From: Saccharina japonica | Taxonomy: Eukaryota > Sar > Phaeophyceae > Laminariales > Laminariaceae | DNA length: 64,000 nt | Assembly (NCBI GenBank): GCA_008828725.1 | Contig: MEHQ01001493.1 | Span: 472,982-536,981 of the forward strand | Direction of reading: 5' to 3' | Part shown: positions 23,568 to 32,925 of the stretch, one piece after another | How the letters are laid out: each line of letters starts with the position of its first letter | How positions within the stretch are numbered: the stretch's first letter is position 1 | Position numbers and translations under genes: made by a program | Notes under the pieces: generated by a model | Database searches by the model: none | What the model saw: the letters and a program-made list of their open reading frames with translations, nothing else | Told to the model about the DNA's origin: nothing

Positions 23568-24245
23568 ATATTAATATCTCGCTCAGGGATTGCCCACCCC
23601 TGCACTCTCAGAACTCCCACTTCGACACCGCCTCCTTTCCATTACTTGATTAATTGCCGGAGCTTTCCTCCCTGTCTTTGTTTCCTATCATTTTTTGTTC
23701 GCGAGAGCCTTTTTATTTCTCGGTTTTGGGTTCGTGCGTGTACCCAGAGAGCACGGCAGCGCGGGCGAGCCCGGGACCATCGCGGGTATGGGAGGGCTCT
23801 GGCCAGTAGAGGGGGGGATAGAAGGAGCGCGGTGGCCTTTTTCGTGGCTAGGCGTGGTGTGTCTATCGAGACACGAGTGAAGCATGAAGGGGCTTTGTCT
23901 GCCTTGCTGCTGGTGGTGCGAATCCAGTATGTCCAAAATTATAAGGATCGTTTCTGTCTGTAAAATAATATTCAAGCGGTGCTTATTTCTCAACCAAATA
24001 TGAATCACAAGAGAGACACCCAGGCGGTTTGAACATAATGCTCGAGCGGGCGAACGAGGGCCACGGTAAGCACCGGGCTTCACGCGAGGTGGGCCACGGG
24101 GCTCACTGGGGCAGAGGGGCAGTAGAGCTCGACCCGGACCGAATCGATGGCGAGGTGATCGCGGGGGGGCGGACAGCATCGAGGGTGACAGCACGTGACA
24201 GTCGTTTTAACTTTTTTGTTTTTTGAGCGGCGCAATCACGATATG
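23568..24245. repeat. Dispersed repeat Y, copy 3
   Basis: Colinear with copy 2: same start (ATTAATATCTCGCTCAGGG) and same end (GAGCGGCGCAATCACGATAT). It holds a short frame with ELDPDRIDGEVIAG on the plus strand and a Pro-rich frame on the minus. Coding status is unproven. Confidence 0.8.
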
Positions 24246-24603
24246 TCATTCGAAAATGTAGTTTTACGTAGGAATGCGGAGTTTGTGGAGGCGTGATTGG
24301 GATTCGGATTATCGGTTATTAATGAGAGTAACGGGAAATCAGTGTACAAACAGTCTACCGACCAAACACCTCGTGTTGCACCAGTCTCGTATACGTGGCA
24401 TACGAGAGCGAGGGCACCCACGAGAGTGTCGGAGTAGAAGTTCAGGGAGAAGGCAGAGCCGGCACGTCGGTGGTCGCTTGGCTGGGGACGGAGGATATAG
24501 CGTACCAGCAGTGCTCTGCTGTACGGGACAGCAGCGCCAACTTGAATTTGATCGACTTTCAGTCGTGACGCTTGGCCGTCTCGTTCTTTTGTGGTAGCCC
24601 TAG

Positions 24604-25347
24604 ATGGCGAGCGTCAACCCGGGTGGGGCTGCCGGCAGTGGCGACGCCCCATCGGAAGGTGGGTTGGCCGGCTGGTCCCCTATCGTCGTCGACCGGGGCC
24701 GGGGAAGGCGGGGAGGGTCTCGGAGGCCCAGCGAACCTGCTATATGGTGAGACAGTTAACACCGAGCAAATATACAGACAGGCAGACAGTCAGACAGATC
24801 AGACAGCAGACAGGCGTACAGACAGACAGACAGCCAGCAGACAGACAGGAGACAGGCAGACAGCAGACAGGACAGGCTAGATGAGACTGACAGACAACAG
24901 ACAGCAGTGTTATGGAAGAAAGGGACCCAGTGGAAGAGCTCGACCTACCACCATCGGCACAGCTCGACCTTTCAGACTGAACAGCGGGCCAGATACCCAC
25001 TTCCAGCAGAGCTGAGGTCGCAGAAGTTCAAACCAGGAGGCGGGGTACGAGTAGAGGCCAGTTAAAACGTCGTCATAGCGAGCGCAAGAAGGCTCGTTTT
25101 GTTTTTGTTTTGTTTTTTGCCCCTCGTTCTATGGTAAGGCAGTCAACACCGAGCACATAGACAGCCAGCAGACAGTACAGACGGTAGCAGACAGGACAAA
25201 GACAGACAGACAGACAGGAGGCAGACAGACAGGCACAGGCAGACAGACAGACAGACAGACAGACAGACAGGCAGACAGACAGGCAACATCAGACAGACAG
25301 ACAGACAGACAAATGACTGACGACAGACAGACAGACAGACAGACAGG

Positions 25348-25419
<72 letters not shown>

Positions 25420-25484
25420 TAGGCAGACAGGCAGGCAGACAGGCAGACAGGCAGGCAGACAGACAGACAGACAGGCAGACAGGC

Positions 25485-25533
<49 letters not shown>

Positions 25534-27055
25534 GGCAGACAGACAGACAGACAGGCAGACAGACAGACAAACAGACAGTATGTTTGAAGAAAGGGACCAG
25601 TGGAAGAGCTCGACCTACCACCATAGGCACAGCTCGACCTTCCCGATTGAACAGCGGGCCAGATACCCCATTTCCAGCTAAATCGGGACAGAACCGAGGT
25701 CGTAGAAGTTCAAACCAGCAGGCGGGGTACGAGAAGAGGGCCAGTTCAACCCCGTTCGGACGTATATCGCGACAGTACCGCTTACACCGAACGCTCGTAC
25801 CACTCGCACCCAGGAGCGAGAGTAGAGGGTCAGTCAGCCCCCCTTTCCTTTTTCCGCGCGACTCGTCAGTTGCGTTTTCCGCGGAAGGCTTGCTCAGCAG
25901 CAGGAGCAGAGGGTCAGATACCCCTCTGTTCAGGCGTGCGTCGTCAGTAGCGACCGCGCAGAAGGCTCGTTGTACTTTTGTTTTGTTTTATCCCCTGTTC
26001 TATAGTGAATCAGTCAACACCGAGCAAAATCGAAAGACAGGCAGACAGGCAGACATACATACAGACGGACAGACAGGCAGACAGGCAGACAGACAGATAG
26101 ACAGGCAAGCAGACAGACAGGCAGACAGGCAGGCAGACAGGCAGACAGACAGGCAGATAGACAGGCAGATAGACAGGCAGACTGACAGACTGACAGAGCG
26201 TCAGACAGACAGTGTTATCGACGAAAGGGGCCAGTGGAAGAGCGCGACCTAACACCATAGGCACAGCTCGAGCTTTCATTCAGTCTGAACAGCGGGCCAG
26301 ATACCCCACTTCCAGCTAAATCGGGATAGAGCCGAGGTCGCAGAAGTTCAAACCAGCAGGCGTGTTTTTGTTTGTTTTTCCGCGGGGCCGTCCACCCCCT
26401 TTTTCGGTTACAACAGACAGACCCCACAGCAAGCAGTCGTCGGGTTCACACCGCCAGTCAGAACGGGAGACCAGTATCTCAACGGCGCACGTTGGTATAC
26501 ACGCACAATGCAGGACCGAATACCCGGCCAGCGGAGCAGTGCCGGGTCGGCACCCCGAGGCAGCAGTTAGGCAAGAACACGTCCGATCGGGTTGATACGC
26601 GGATAGTTAGCGGGTCAGCACGCGCGCGGCTTCCTGATGGAAAGTGGCGCAATCGACCTCAGAACTCAGATACAGTACAGAAGGGGCACGCAGCTAGAGC
26701 AAGTCTAGGCAGAAACAATCTTGACGCGCAGACCAGAGAAGACCTGCTCTGACAGTTAGCTGGCCTTTGCACGACCCTGATGAGACAGCATCGACGAGCC
26801 GTGGCGAACGTGGCCCGGTCGTTGGGGGGCTCCCTGATGGCACCTCCGATAGACCCCGCCCAGATACAGAGGTATTTCGGCGACCTAAAAAGATACGGCG
26901 CCATTGACAAACTTATCACGATAGTCACCGGGGGGGGTACCGGTGCACGCAGCAACAACCAGAGCAGAGTTAGGCCACGCGTTACTATACGGCAATCACC
27001 GCAGCTCCTACGAGCATCCACCAGCAATCTAGGCGAAACTCAGCGAAGAAGTTAG
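24604..27055 (+). pseudogene. Possible ORF1 region of the DIRS element, broken by CAGA arrays
   Basis: A start-like frame MASVNPGGAAGSGD at 24,604 runs 49 codons. Three related units follow, each beginning near (A/T)CAGT(T/C)AACACCGAGCA (24,754; 25,138; 26,011) and carrying a CAGA array. Each ends in a block with TGGAAGAGC, CACAGCTCGA, ACAGCGGGCCAGATACC and GCAGAAGTTCAAACCAG (24,930; 25,600; 26,235). The arrays read as DRQT repeats in one frame. A last stretch (26,372-27,055) has frames with PIDPAQIQRYFGDLKRYG. Its position before the RT suggests the gag-like first frame of the retrotransposon, but no known domain was recognised. Confidence 0.45.
24775..26200. repeat. CAGA tetranucleotide arrays (three blocks)
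   Basis: Blocks at about 24,775-24,905, 25,160-25,580 (the longest and most regular) and 26,035-26,205 consist of CAGA with frequent CAGG and other variants. They are separated by the repeated unit described for 24,604-27,055. The long open frames on both strands here come from the 4-base period, which gives a 12-base repeat without stops; they are not genes. Confidence 0.95.
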
Positions 27056-27059
27056 GCGC

Positions 27060-28749
27060 AAAAAATGCCTAGTGCTACACAAGTCGTGCGCGCACGAAAT
27101 CCCGAATCTGAGGGTGTCGTCTTTGGGGGCAGTTGTCACCCAAAAAGTCCGGATCATCAAGGACTTCTCGTTCGAAAACGCTAAACCGAGTGAAGAAGGG
27201 GGGGCTGAACGGAGACACAGATCCTGACGCCGTCCCCTCTTGCTTATGCGCAGAAGCCCTCCCCCAAGTTCCTTTTTTTGGAGATCGTGCGTCTGAGGCA
27301 AGAGTACCCCGCAGGGCAAAATACGGATGAGCAAGGTAGATGTATCAGACGCGTTTCGGAACGTCAGGGTAGACCCACACCAAGCCCACAATTTATGTTA
27401 AACAGTCGGGGACCTGGTCGTAATCGACTTTCGGCCGACATTTGGGTGGTCGGGGTCCCCAGGGTACTGGGGGGTCATGGCCGCAGCGGCTGAACACTCA
27501 TATTGTCATACTTCGTTACAATCAGCCCGAGTACTAACGAAGGGAAATCTATGATGGCGCACGTTAAGGTCGTCGACAGTTGGGAAGAAGGATTACCCAC
27601 CCCCCCGTACCCGCCGACGCAAAAAGTCGACCACACGATGGGGGGGGGGGGGTTAGATGCCTTCCTTGCGGCCGTGTACGTGGATGATTATCTGTTGGTT
27701 AGGGTGCAGCACGCTGACGACGACAGGACGGTCCTAACCGCGTCGGCCTCCCTCGCGGCTGACCATGCCCGTTTTTTCGGACCCGGTGAGGAGGGCGCGA
27801 CCCCGATCCTCGCCCCCAAGAAGAGCACAGACTGGAACACCACGATAGACGCGCTCGGTTTAACTGTCAACTCGCACACCTTGAGAACCTCGATTACACG
27901 CGAAAAAACCGAAGCGATTAAGAGACTGCTGTTCGATCACTGGCCCGCGAGCAGACGCCAAGCAAAAGCGAAGGAGGTGCTCAGCATCGCGGGCAAGTTG
28001 TGGAATCTCACGTACGTAGTCAGAGCCGGCAGATATTTTGTGTGGAGGCTCTTGCGCCTAACCGGTCTGCACGAAGCGGCCGGCAGAAAACATCAGAACC
28101 ATACAGTACGCCTGGGCCACGAGTTCCACGCGGACCTCATATTTTAAAAGGGGGCCATAGCTCATGAGCTCCTGCACGTAGGGGAGGCGCGCAGCGCCCC
28201 CTGCTTCGCGATCATAAAGCGCCCGGCCAAGAGGCACTACATCGGACGCTAGCTTCGAAGCAGTGGGCGGTTACTGCGTAGAAATAAAGTTGTATTGGCG
28301 ATACGACCCTCCGACAGACATGACGACCGAGTTAAAGCGTAAGGCCGACCGACGCAAAACCTGTACCATTACGATCAACCTTGTCGAGCTGCTCGGGATG
28401 GTCGTAACGGCCTGGGTGATGCTCGAGTTAGTAGGCGACAGGCCTACGTCCGACGGCGACCCGGTCTCGATGCGCGGTAACAACATGGCGGTAGCGTCGT
28501 GGGTCAATCGATCGATGCGGCGGGGCAACAGAAAAACGAGCATATCTACTCATGAGAATGCTCGGCCGACTTGAAATCATAGGTCGGTGGAGCCACCTCG
28601 CCCGGCACATCCCCGGCGTCGAGAATACTCCCGCAGACGCAATATCACGGTGGCCACGGGCCGAGCTAGGTAGAAAGGTCAGGGAGCTGACCAACTCGAA
28701 CGAATGGTCAGAACGGGCGATCGGAGACCAAGGAGTAGTGAATCTTTGA
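27060..28749 (+). pseudogene. DIRS-type reverse transcriptase and RNase H, decayed
   Basis: RT blocks in order are KVRIIKDFSFENAK, GLNGDTDP, SKVDVSDAFRNVRVDP (first catalytic Asp), DLVVIDFRPTFGWSGSPGYW, then VYVDDYLLV (27,677-27,688 region, catalytic DD intact). RNase H blocks follow: INLVELLGMV, MRGNNMAVASWVNR and HIPGVENTPADAISRWP. This RT plus RH layout with HIPG-N--AD-ISR is typical of DIRS/Ngaro-like elements. Several frameshifts and an in-frame TAA after HNLC break the frame. The RNase H motif that normally reads RGDN has Asn (AAC, 28,479-28,481) at the catalytic Asp. Confidence 0.85.
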
Positions 28750-28835
28750 CGTCGTGCTCGGAACAAAATGTATCGCCCACCGTCACGTCGACATATTATG
28801 AAACCTTATGACAACCGGCACGGACGACGCGTGAG

Positions 28836-29940
28836 TTGCTCGCGCGGCCGCGCGTCGTCAGGACGACTCGGTCCGCAAAAAACTGTCCGTCCGTACTGCA
28901 CCGTGATGCCCGCTCAGGATCAGGGAACAAGGAGGAAGCAGCGCGTTCGGTGGAGACCCTGGCCTTGGGGTTCGTCGGGAAAATCACCCAGAAAAACTAC
29001 GCTGGCAAGTGGAACGTCTGGGTGAAGGAAAGAAAGGCGCAGGGAAAGGGGCCGTGGCTGCACACTTTGGCGGACCCGGACCAGGTCCTAGTCGAGGTGT
29101 TGGAATTATCGGCGTGTCGGTGTTTCGTGCATAACAATCCAGCAGTCCACCGTGAGGGGGTACTTGGCCGCGATCAAGTATTCTCACAAGACGTACGCGG
29201 GTTGGGGGTTGCCCACGTCCCATTGTATGATAACAACCGTAGAAAAAGGGATCGATCGAGCGCACGCAATGGTACCGAGGAAGGCACCCGTACGGCTGCC
29301 GTCGACCTGGTCCATTTTGTCGCAAGGGAAGGTAGTCGTGTACACCATGGTAGACGAGGGACGTATCATGTGGCTGGGCCTCGCGTTGTCGTATTTTCTG
29401 TTGTGTAGAGCGTCAGAGCTTTGGGGGTATGCAAACGGAAAAGTGCACCCCGAGTTCTGTCTGACACGAAACTGCCTAACCTTTTTCCGGGGGGAAGCGC
29501 AGGTAGCGTATGAGAACCGTTTGAGCGCGAGTGCAGTGCAGGTCCGTTTCGTGGCGTCGAAAAGCGACCAAAAAAGAGAGGGGTGCATGATCACTCGGAC
29601 GAGGGTGACGGACGGGGGGGAAGTCGGGGAAGGGCCGGCGGGAGCTTTCGAAGCACTGCTGGAACTTCTAAGTGTTCACCCCCAACTCCCAGGGGAGGCC
29701 CCGTTAACCGCAAGGCTTACACCGCAGGGATGGAGAGTGTTCACAGGAACGGAAGCGGTAGAAGCCTTGAGGCTAATGGTGGGAAGTAGTGGGAGAGACC
29801 CAGCGCAGTACGCGTTGGACTCGGGCAGAATCGGGGGGGCGACTCAGTTGGCGGCGCAAGGGATCTCGGAGTTGCAGATCCAACGGGCGGGCCGATAGAA
29901 GTCGCGAGCGTTCATGACGTGCGTGCGGGCGGAAGGAGAA
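28836..29940 (+). pseudogene. DIRS-type tyrosine recombinase, decayed
   Basis: Two frames (28,836 to about 29,130, then 29,152-29,898) together cover a tyrosine recombinase that inserts the circular cDNA. The N-terminal core-binding part contains GFVGKITQKNYAGKWNVWVK. The catalytic part contains LSYFLLCRASELWG (first catalytic Arg) and SGRIGGATQLAAQGISELQI (second Arg; the usual His two to three residues before is Asp-Ser-Gly here). A TAG (29,896-29,898) replaces the Trp of GRW. Beyond it KSRAFMTCVR has Cys (TGC, 29,920-29,922) at the nucleophilic Tyr position. Recombination is therefore expected to be dead even if the stop were bypassed. Confidence 0.85.
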
Positions 29941-30110
29941 GGCGCAGAGTCGGGGTCTCTGCCGCCCTCGCGAAGACCTACTAGTAATAGGTACAGGGCT
30001 GGCCTTATGGTGTGGTAATTACTTAGCCCCGCAAGGGAAGGAGCGGGGCATAAGTTTCGGGTTAGCCCGATACCCTATTAAGTCTTCGTGGGGGGGATTT
30101 TTTGTTTGGG
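29941..30110. other. Probable 3' end of the DIRS element
   Basis: The stretch after the recombinase holds a TTAGCCCCGCAAGGGAAGG region and GGGGCATAAG. I found no matching terminal repeat at the left side, so the element boundary is unresolved. Confidence 0.3.
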
Positions 30111-30186
30111 GGTTTCTTTGTTGTAACGGCTCGCCTCATGGCCATGATAAGGCGATGGGGCGGCTTGCCCCAACACTCGCAATTTG

Positions 30187-30209
30187 TGCCGGCAGCGGTC
30201 CTGCCGGCA
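30187..30209. other. GC-rich hairpin
   Basis: TGCCGGCAG and its exact complement CTGCCGGCA around a 5-base loop, just downstream of the DIRS element. Confidence 0.8.
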
Positions 30210-30289
30210 TTGCGAAAAACTAATAATCCAGAATTCTTGAGCTGTAGCAAATTCGAAGTACTACGACGTACTGCTGTTGTTGTTGCTTG

Positions 30290-30935
30290 CCGTTTTGTTC
30301 GAGTACGAGTACGAGTACGTGTACGAGTATAATACGATTACGAGTACGAGTCGAATACGAGTAGGAGTAGGAGTACGAGTCGAGTACGAGTAAGAGTACG
30401 AGTACGAGTACGAGTACGAGTATAATACGAGTACGAGTACGAGTCGAGTACGAGTAGGAGTACGAGTATTATACGTATGCACGTCTTTCTCAGTTTTGTG
30501 GATATTTTTGTTTTTCATACTTCACAACTTGGCGACCGTGCTGGTGCTGTGCTTTTTATCTTTCATACAATAGAGTATATACAAAGTGCGAAGTACTACG
30601 ATACAGCAGTAATACTGTTGTTGTATACCACACATACTCACGAAAAATGCACATCTCACACCCCCACAGCAGACAGCGCAGCGCCGTGCCGTGAGCCGTG
30701 TTGCTGTGCTTTCTCTTTTGAACGTACAGCTTTGTCGTCCTGGAGCATGAAGCTATTGTGCACCCCGAGCATGTTTTGCATGCATGTCAAGTCCGTCGTT
30801 TCTTTGCTGCACCATGAACCTCTTGGCATTTTCAAGTCGCGGTGCCTGCACTACACGGGCCTCTTCTGTACCCTTTTCCTTGCGCGAGCGTAGCGGGCGG
30901 CGTCAGCCGCCCGCGAAGCGGAGCCCTTGTATTAC
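30290..30935 (+). repeat. Dispersed repeat X, copy 3, with expanded GAGTAC array
   Basis: Colinear with X copy 2, but the GAGTAC hexamer stretch near the left end is expanded (30,298-30,475). The right end carries the perfect GCGGGCGGC/GCCGCCCGC hairpin and CCCTTGTA. It lies within or beside the third intron side of the adjacent minus-strand gene. Confidence 0.85.
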
Positions 30936-30995
30936 CATACTCAGTGGGTGCTCAGGGCAAGTGGTTGATGTAAAAAAACACCATCTCCAGCTTAC

Positions 30996-31573
30996 CTCGT
31001 CAAGTTCACCACGTCCTTTACGTGACGCCTTGCGCGAGCTCCCGATGTTCAGCCCCTTCAGCAGCTCTTCTAATTCGGTATCCGTCATATGACTTGCATT
31101 GGTCGGTTCGTCCGCGTCCTCATCACTCGTCGGGCCACCCTGCTTCAATGTTCAGTATAATATATAGATGCACCGCACACAACGGACGATGGAGACGACA
31201 GCAAATATTGTATGCTGTCAGTCAGCGTTAGCTGACAACGAAAAGACAATTTTCTGGTTACAAATCCAGCGCTGCACATCATTCGCAACTATCCATTGCC
31301 CATTGCCCTAGAACCTGAACTCACTGCCACCTCACACCTCACCTTGTCTCCGTCCTGGTCACTCATGTTCCTGCATCCCGCAATATCAATGCTGCGAAAA
31401 ATACCTCCTGAATCGACGACCTTCGACTGCCTTCCCAGTGAGAGCGCTCGCGTGTTCCGAATCAGCCCCGGAGGGGAAAACGCTGATGCATCACGCGTGT
31501 GCAACACAAAGATAACTACCCATAGAATTGCAGTGCGGGAGCGACACGAGGCAGAAGCCACCTTGGTTTCCAT
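30996..31573 (-). CDS. Predicted plastid-targeted protein, N-terminal exons
   Basis: Minus strand. Exon 1, 31,573-31,343, codes 77 residues from an ATG; donor AAG|GTGAGG. Exon 2, 31,139-30,996, codes 48 residues; acceptor GCAG|GGT, next donor GAG|GTAAGC. Both junctions are in phase 0. Residues 14-30 are a hydrophobic signal peptide (ILWVVIFVL), followed by DASAFSPPGLIRNTRALSLGRQ. The ASAF motif with Phe after the cleavage site and a basic, Ser/Arg-rich, acid-poor stretch is the bipartite plastid presequence of heterokont algae. Exon 2 is acidic then basic (TDTELEELLKGLNIG, SRKASRKGRG), with no recognised domain. Later exons are not found: X copy 3 and the DIRS element lie where the next intron would be. 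The gene may be truncated or have a long intron. Confidence 0.65.
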
Positions 31574-31984
31574 TGACCCAGCTTACAAGTACAAGCAGGT
31601 ACGCTTGTATCACACTTATTGTGGATGGCTCTTGCACTCGAATTTAAAAGGTTGAGTTTGTACGTATGATATGAAAAATTATTTTAATTTAACTTGAAAT
31701 CATCATTTTGCCTGTTTTTCGTATCATCACAAATCAGATCAAATATAAAAATATTTGACAGCATATTTGCCGCAAAAATCGAAAACAAACAAAAAAGCTG
31801 GAAAACTCTCGGAAAACTGGAAAAAGGAAAATCCTAATTTTATAACTTTGGCGTCATACGGGCCCCATGACGTCATCCAACAAACGACAGTTACATTATT
31901 ATCAGGCAGGCGAGTAAAGCGAAGCGATTCAGGCGAAATCTCTCCGCATTCCCCTCTCGCACACCGCAACCTCCACGCCACCGC

Positions 31985-32031
31985 CACCCTGCACCCTGCA
32001 CCCTACACCCTGCACCCTATACCCTGCACCT
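31985..32031. repeat. CCCTGCA heptamer array
   Basis: About six head-to-tail CCCTGCA-type units with single-base variants (CCCTACA, CCCTATA). Confidence 0.9.
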
Positions 32032-32302
32032 CTCGTGGCCCATTCCCGATGAGGCATACCCATCCCAGTGATGAAGTTAAAACAATACCGCTTGCGCAAG
32101 TCGTGGATCGGACGCACTCCGACAAAGACCAAAGGCGAGGTATTCATGAAAAGGCAAGAGCTAGAGCTGTTGGCCAGAGTACACAAAGAACGCACATTCT
32201 CCCAATACCCCAGCCTTGTCATTACTGCCGTACTGCTGTATCCCCATTGTTCTGCCCGGGGGATCTCATGCCTTCGTATACATATGTTTGTGTGTTTCCC
32301 AG

Positions 32303-32599
32303 ATATACGGAAAAGCACTTCGACGCGAAGCCATCACCAGGCTACGAAAGCATGTCGGTGGCGACCGAGGTCGAACTTCACTCCTCGAGCCGCAACATTG
32401 CTGCGCACTTCAGGATGTCATCGTAAACCAAGCAGCGAAGATTCACGAACAACTTGCGGGGGGCAGCTTACAGGCAATGAGGTTCAAAACCGCTCCCGAT
32501 AACCAGAATGCGGCACTGGTTAGGCTTGACGTCGATAATGTGAGAGTTGAAGTCACTGGCGCGGGGGAACAGACTTACTCTATAGTACTACTGCTGTAG
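32303..32599 (+). CDS. Possible exon of an unidentified gene
   Basis: A pyrimidine-rich acceptor (TTTGTGTGTTTCCCAG) precedes an open frame that reads like protein: IYGKALRREAITRLRKHVGG, then LEPQHCCALQDVIVNQAAKI and FKTAPDNQNAALVRLDVDNV. No family recognised. The true 3' end is probably before the ACTACTGCTGTAG microsatellite-like tail, for example at a GTGAGA donor near 32,539. An upstream exon may lie at 32,068-32,140, containing MKLKQYRLRKSWIGRTPTK. It is divergent from the plastid-targeted gene. Confidence 0.35.
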   Translation: MYGKALRREAITRLRKHVGGDRGRTSLLEPQHCCALQDVIVNQAAKIHEQLAGGSLQAMRFKTAPDNQNAALVRLDVDNVRVEVTGAGEQTYSIVLLL

Positions 32600-32925
32600 T
32601 AAATACATATACCCCACGTGAAGGGTCTGACAGGTTAGGTTGTACAAACTGCTATAAAGGCTGACAACAGCGGCCGTGCGCTCAGGGGCATCGCCCAGCG
32701 CGGGCGCGGCAAGGCAGGGTCTGTCACACTGGTGTTGAAGCCTGCAGTAAGTGCAAGATGGACCTGGAGAACAAGCAAAGCAATAATAGACAGGTTTGAT
32801 GTTTCGTAATGATCAGACTACTGCAGGTACTGAGGTCGCGCCTCATTACCAGCAATTTCTACAACAGCAGTAGGACGAGGACCAAGTACGTAAAATTCGT
32901 ATTGGTATACAACAAGGTTGCATTA

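Noticed and set aside
14785-24226. Small protein with LDPDRIDGEVIAG conserved in three repeat-Y copies
   Set aside because: The opposite strand is equally open and equally similar among copies, so DNA-level repeat similarity explains it; no start or family supports a gene.
25143-25681. Long open frames on both strands in the CAGA array (DRQT and VCLS repeats)
   Set aside because: A 4-base repeat without stop codons gives open frames in several phases; there is no independent sign of coding.
30298-30475. Tyr/Ser-repeat protein frame
   Set aside because: It is the product of the GAGTAC hexamer array in repeat X copy 3.
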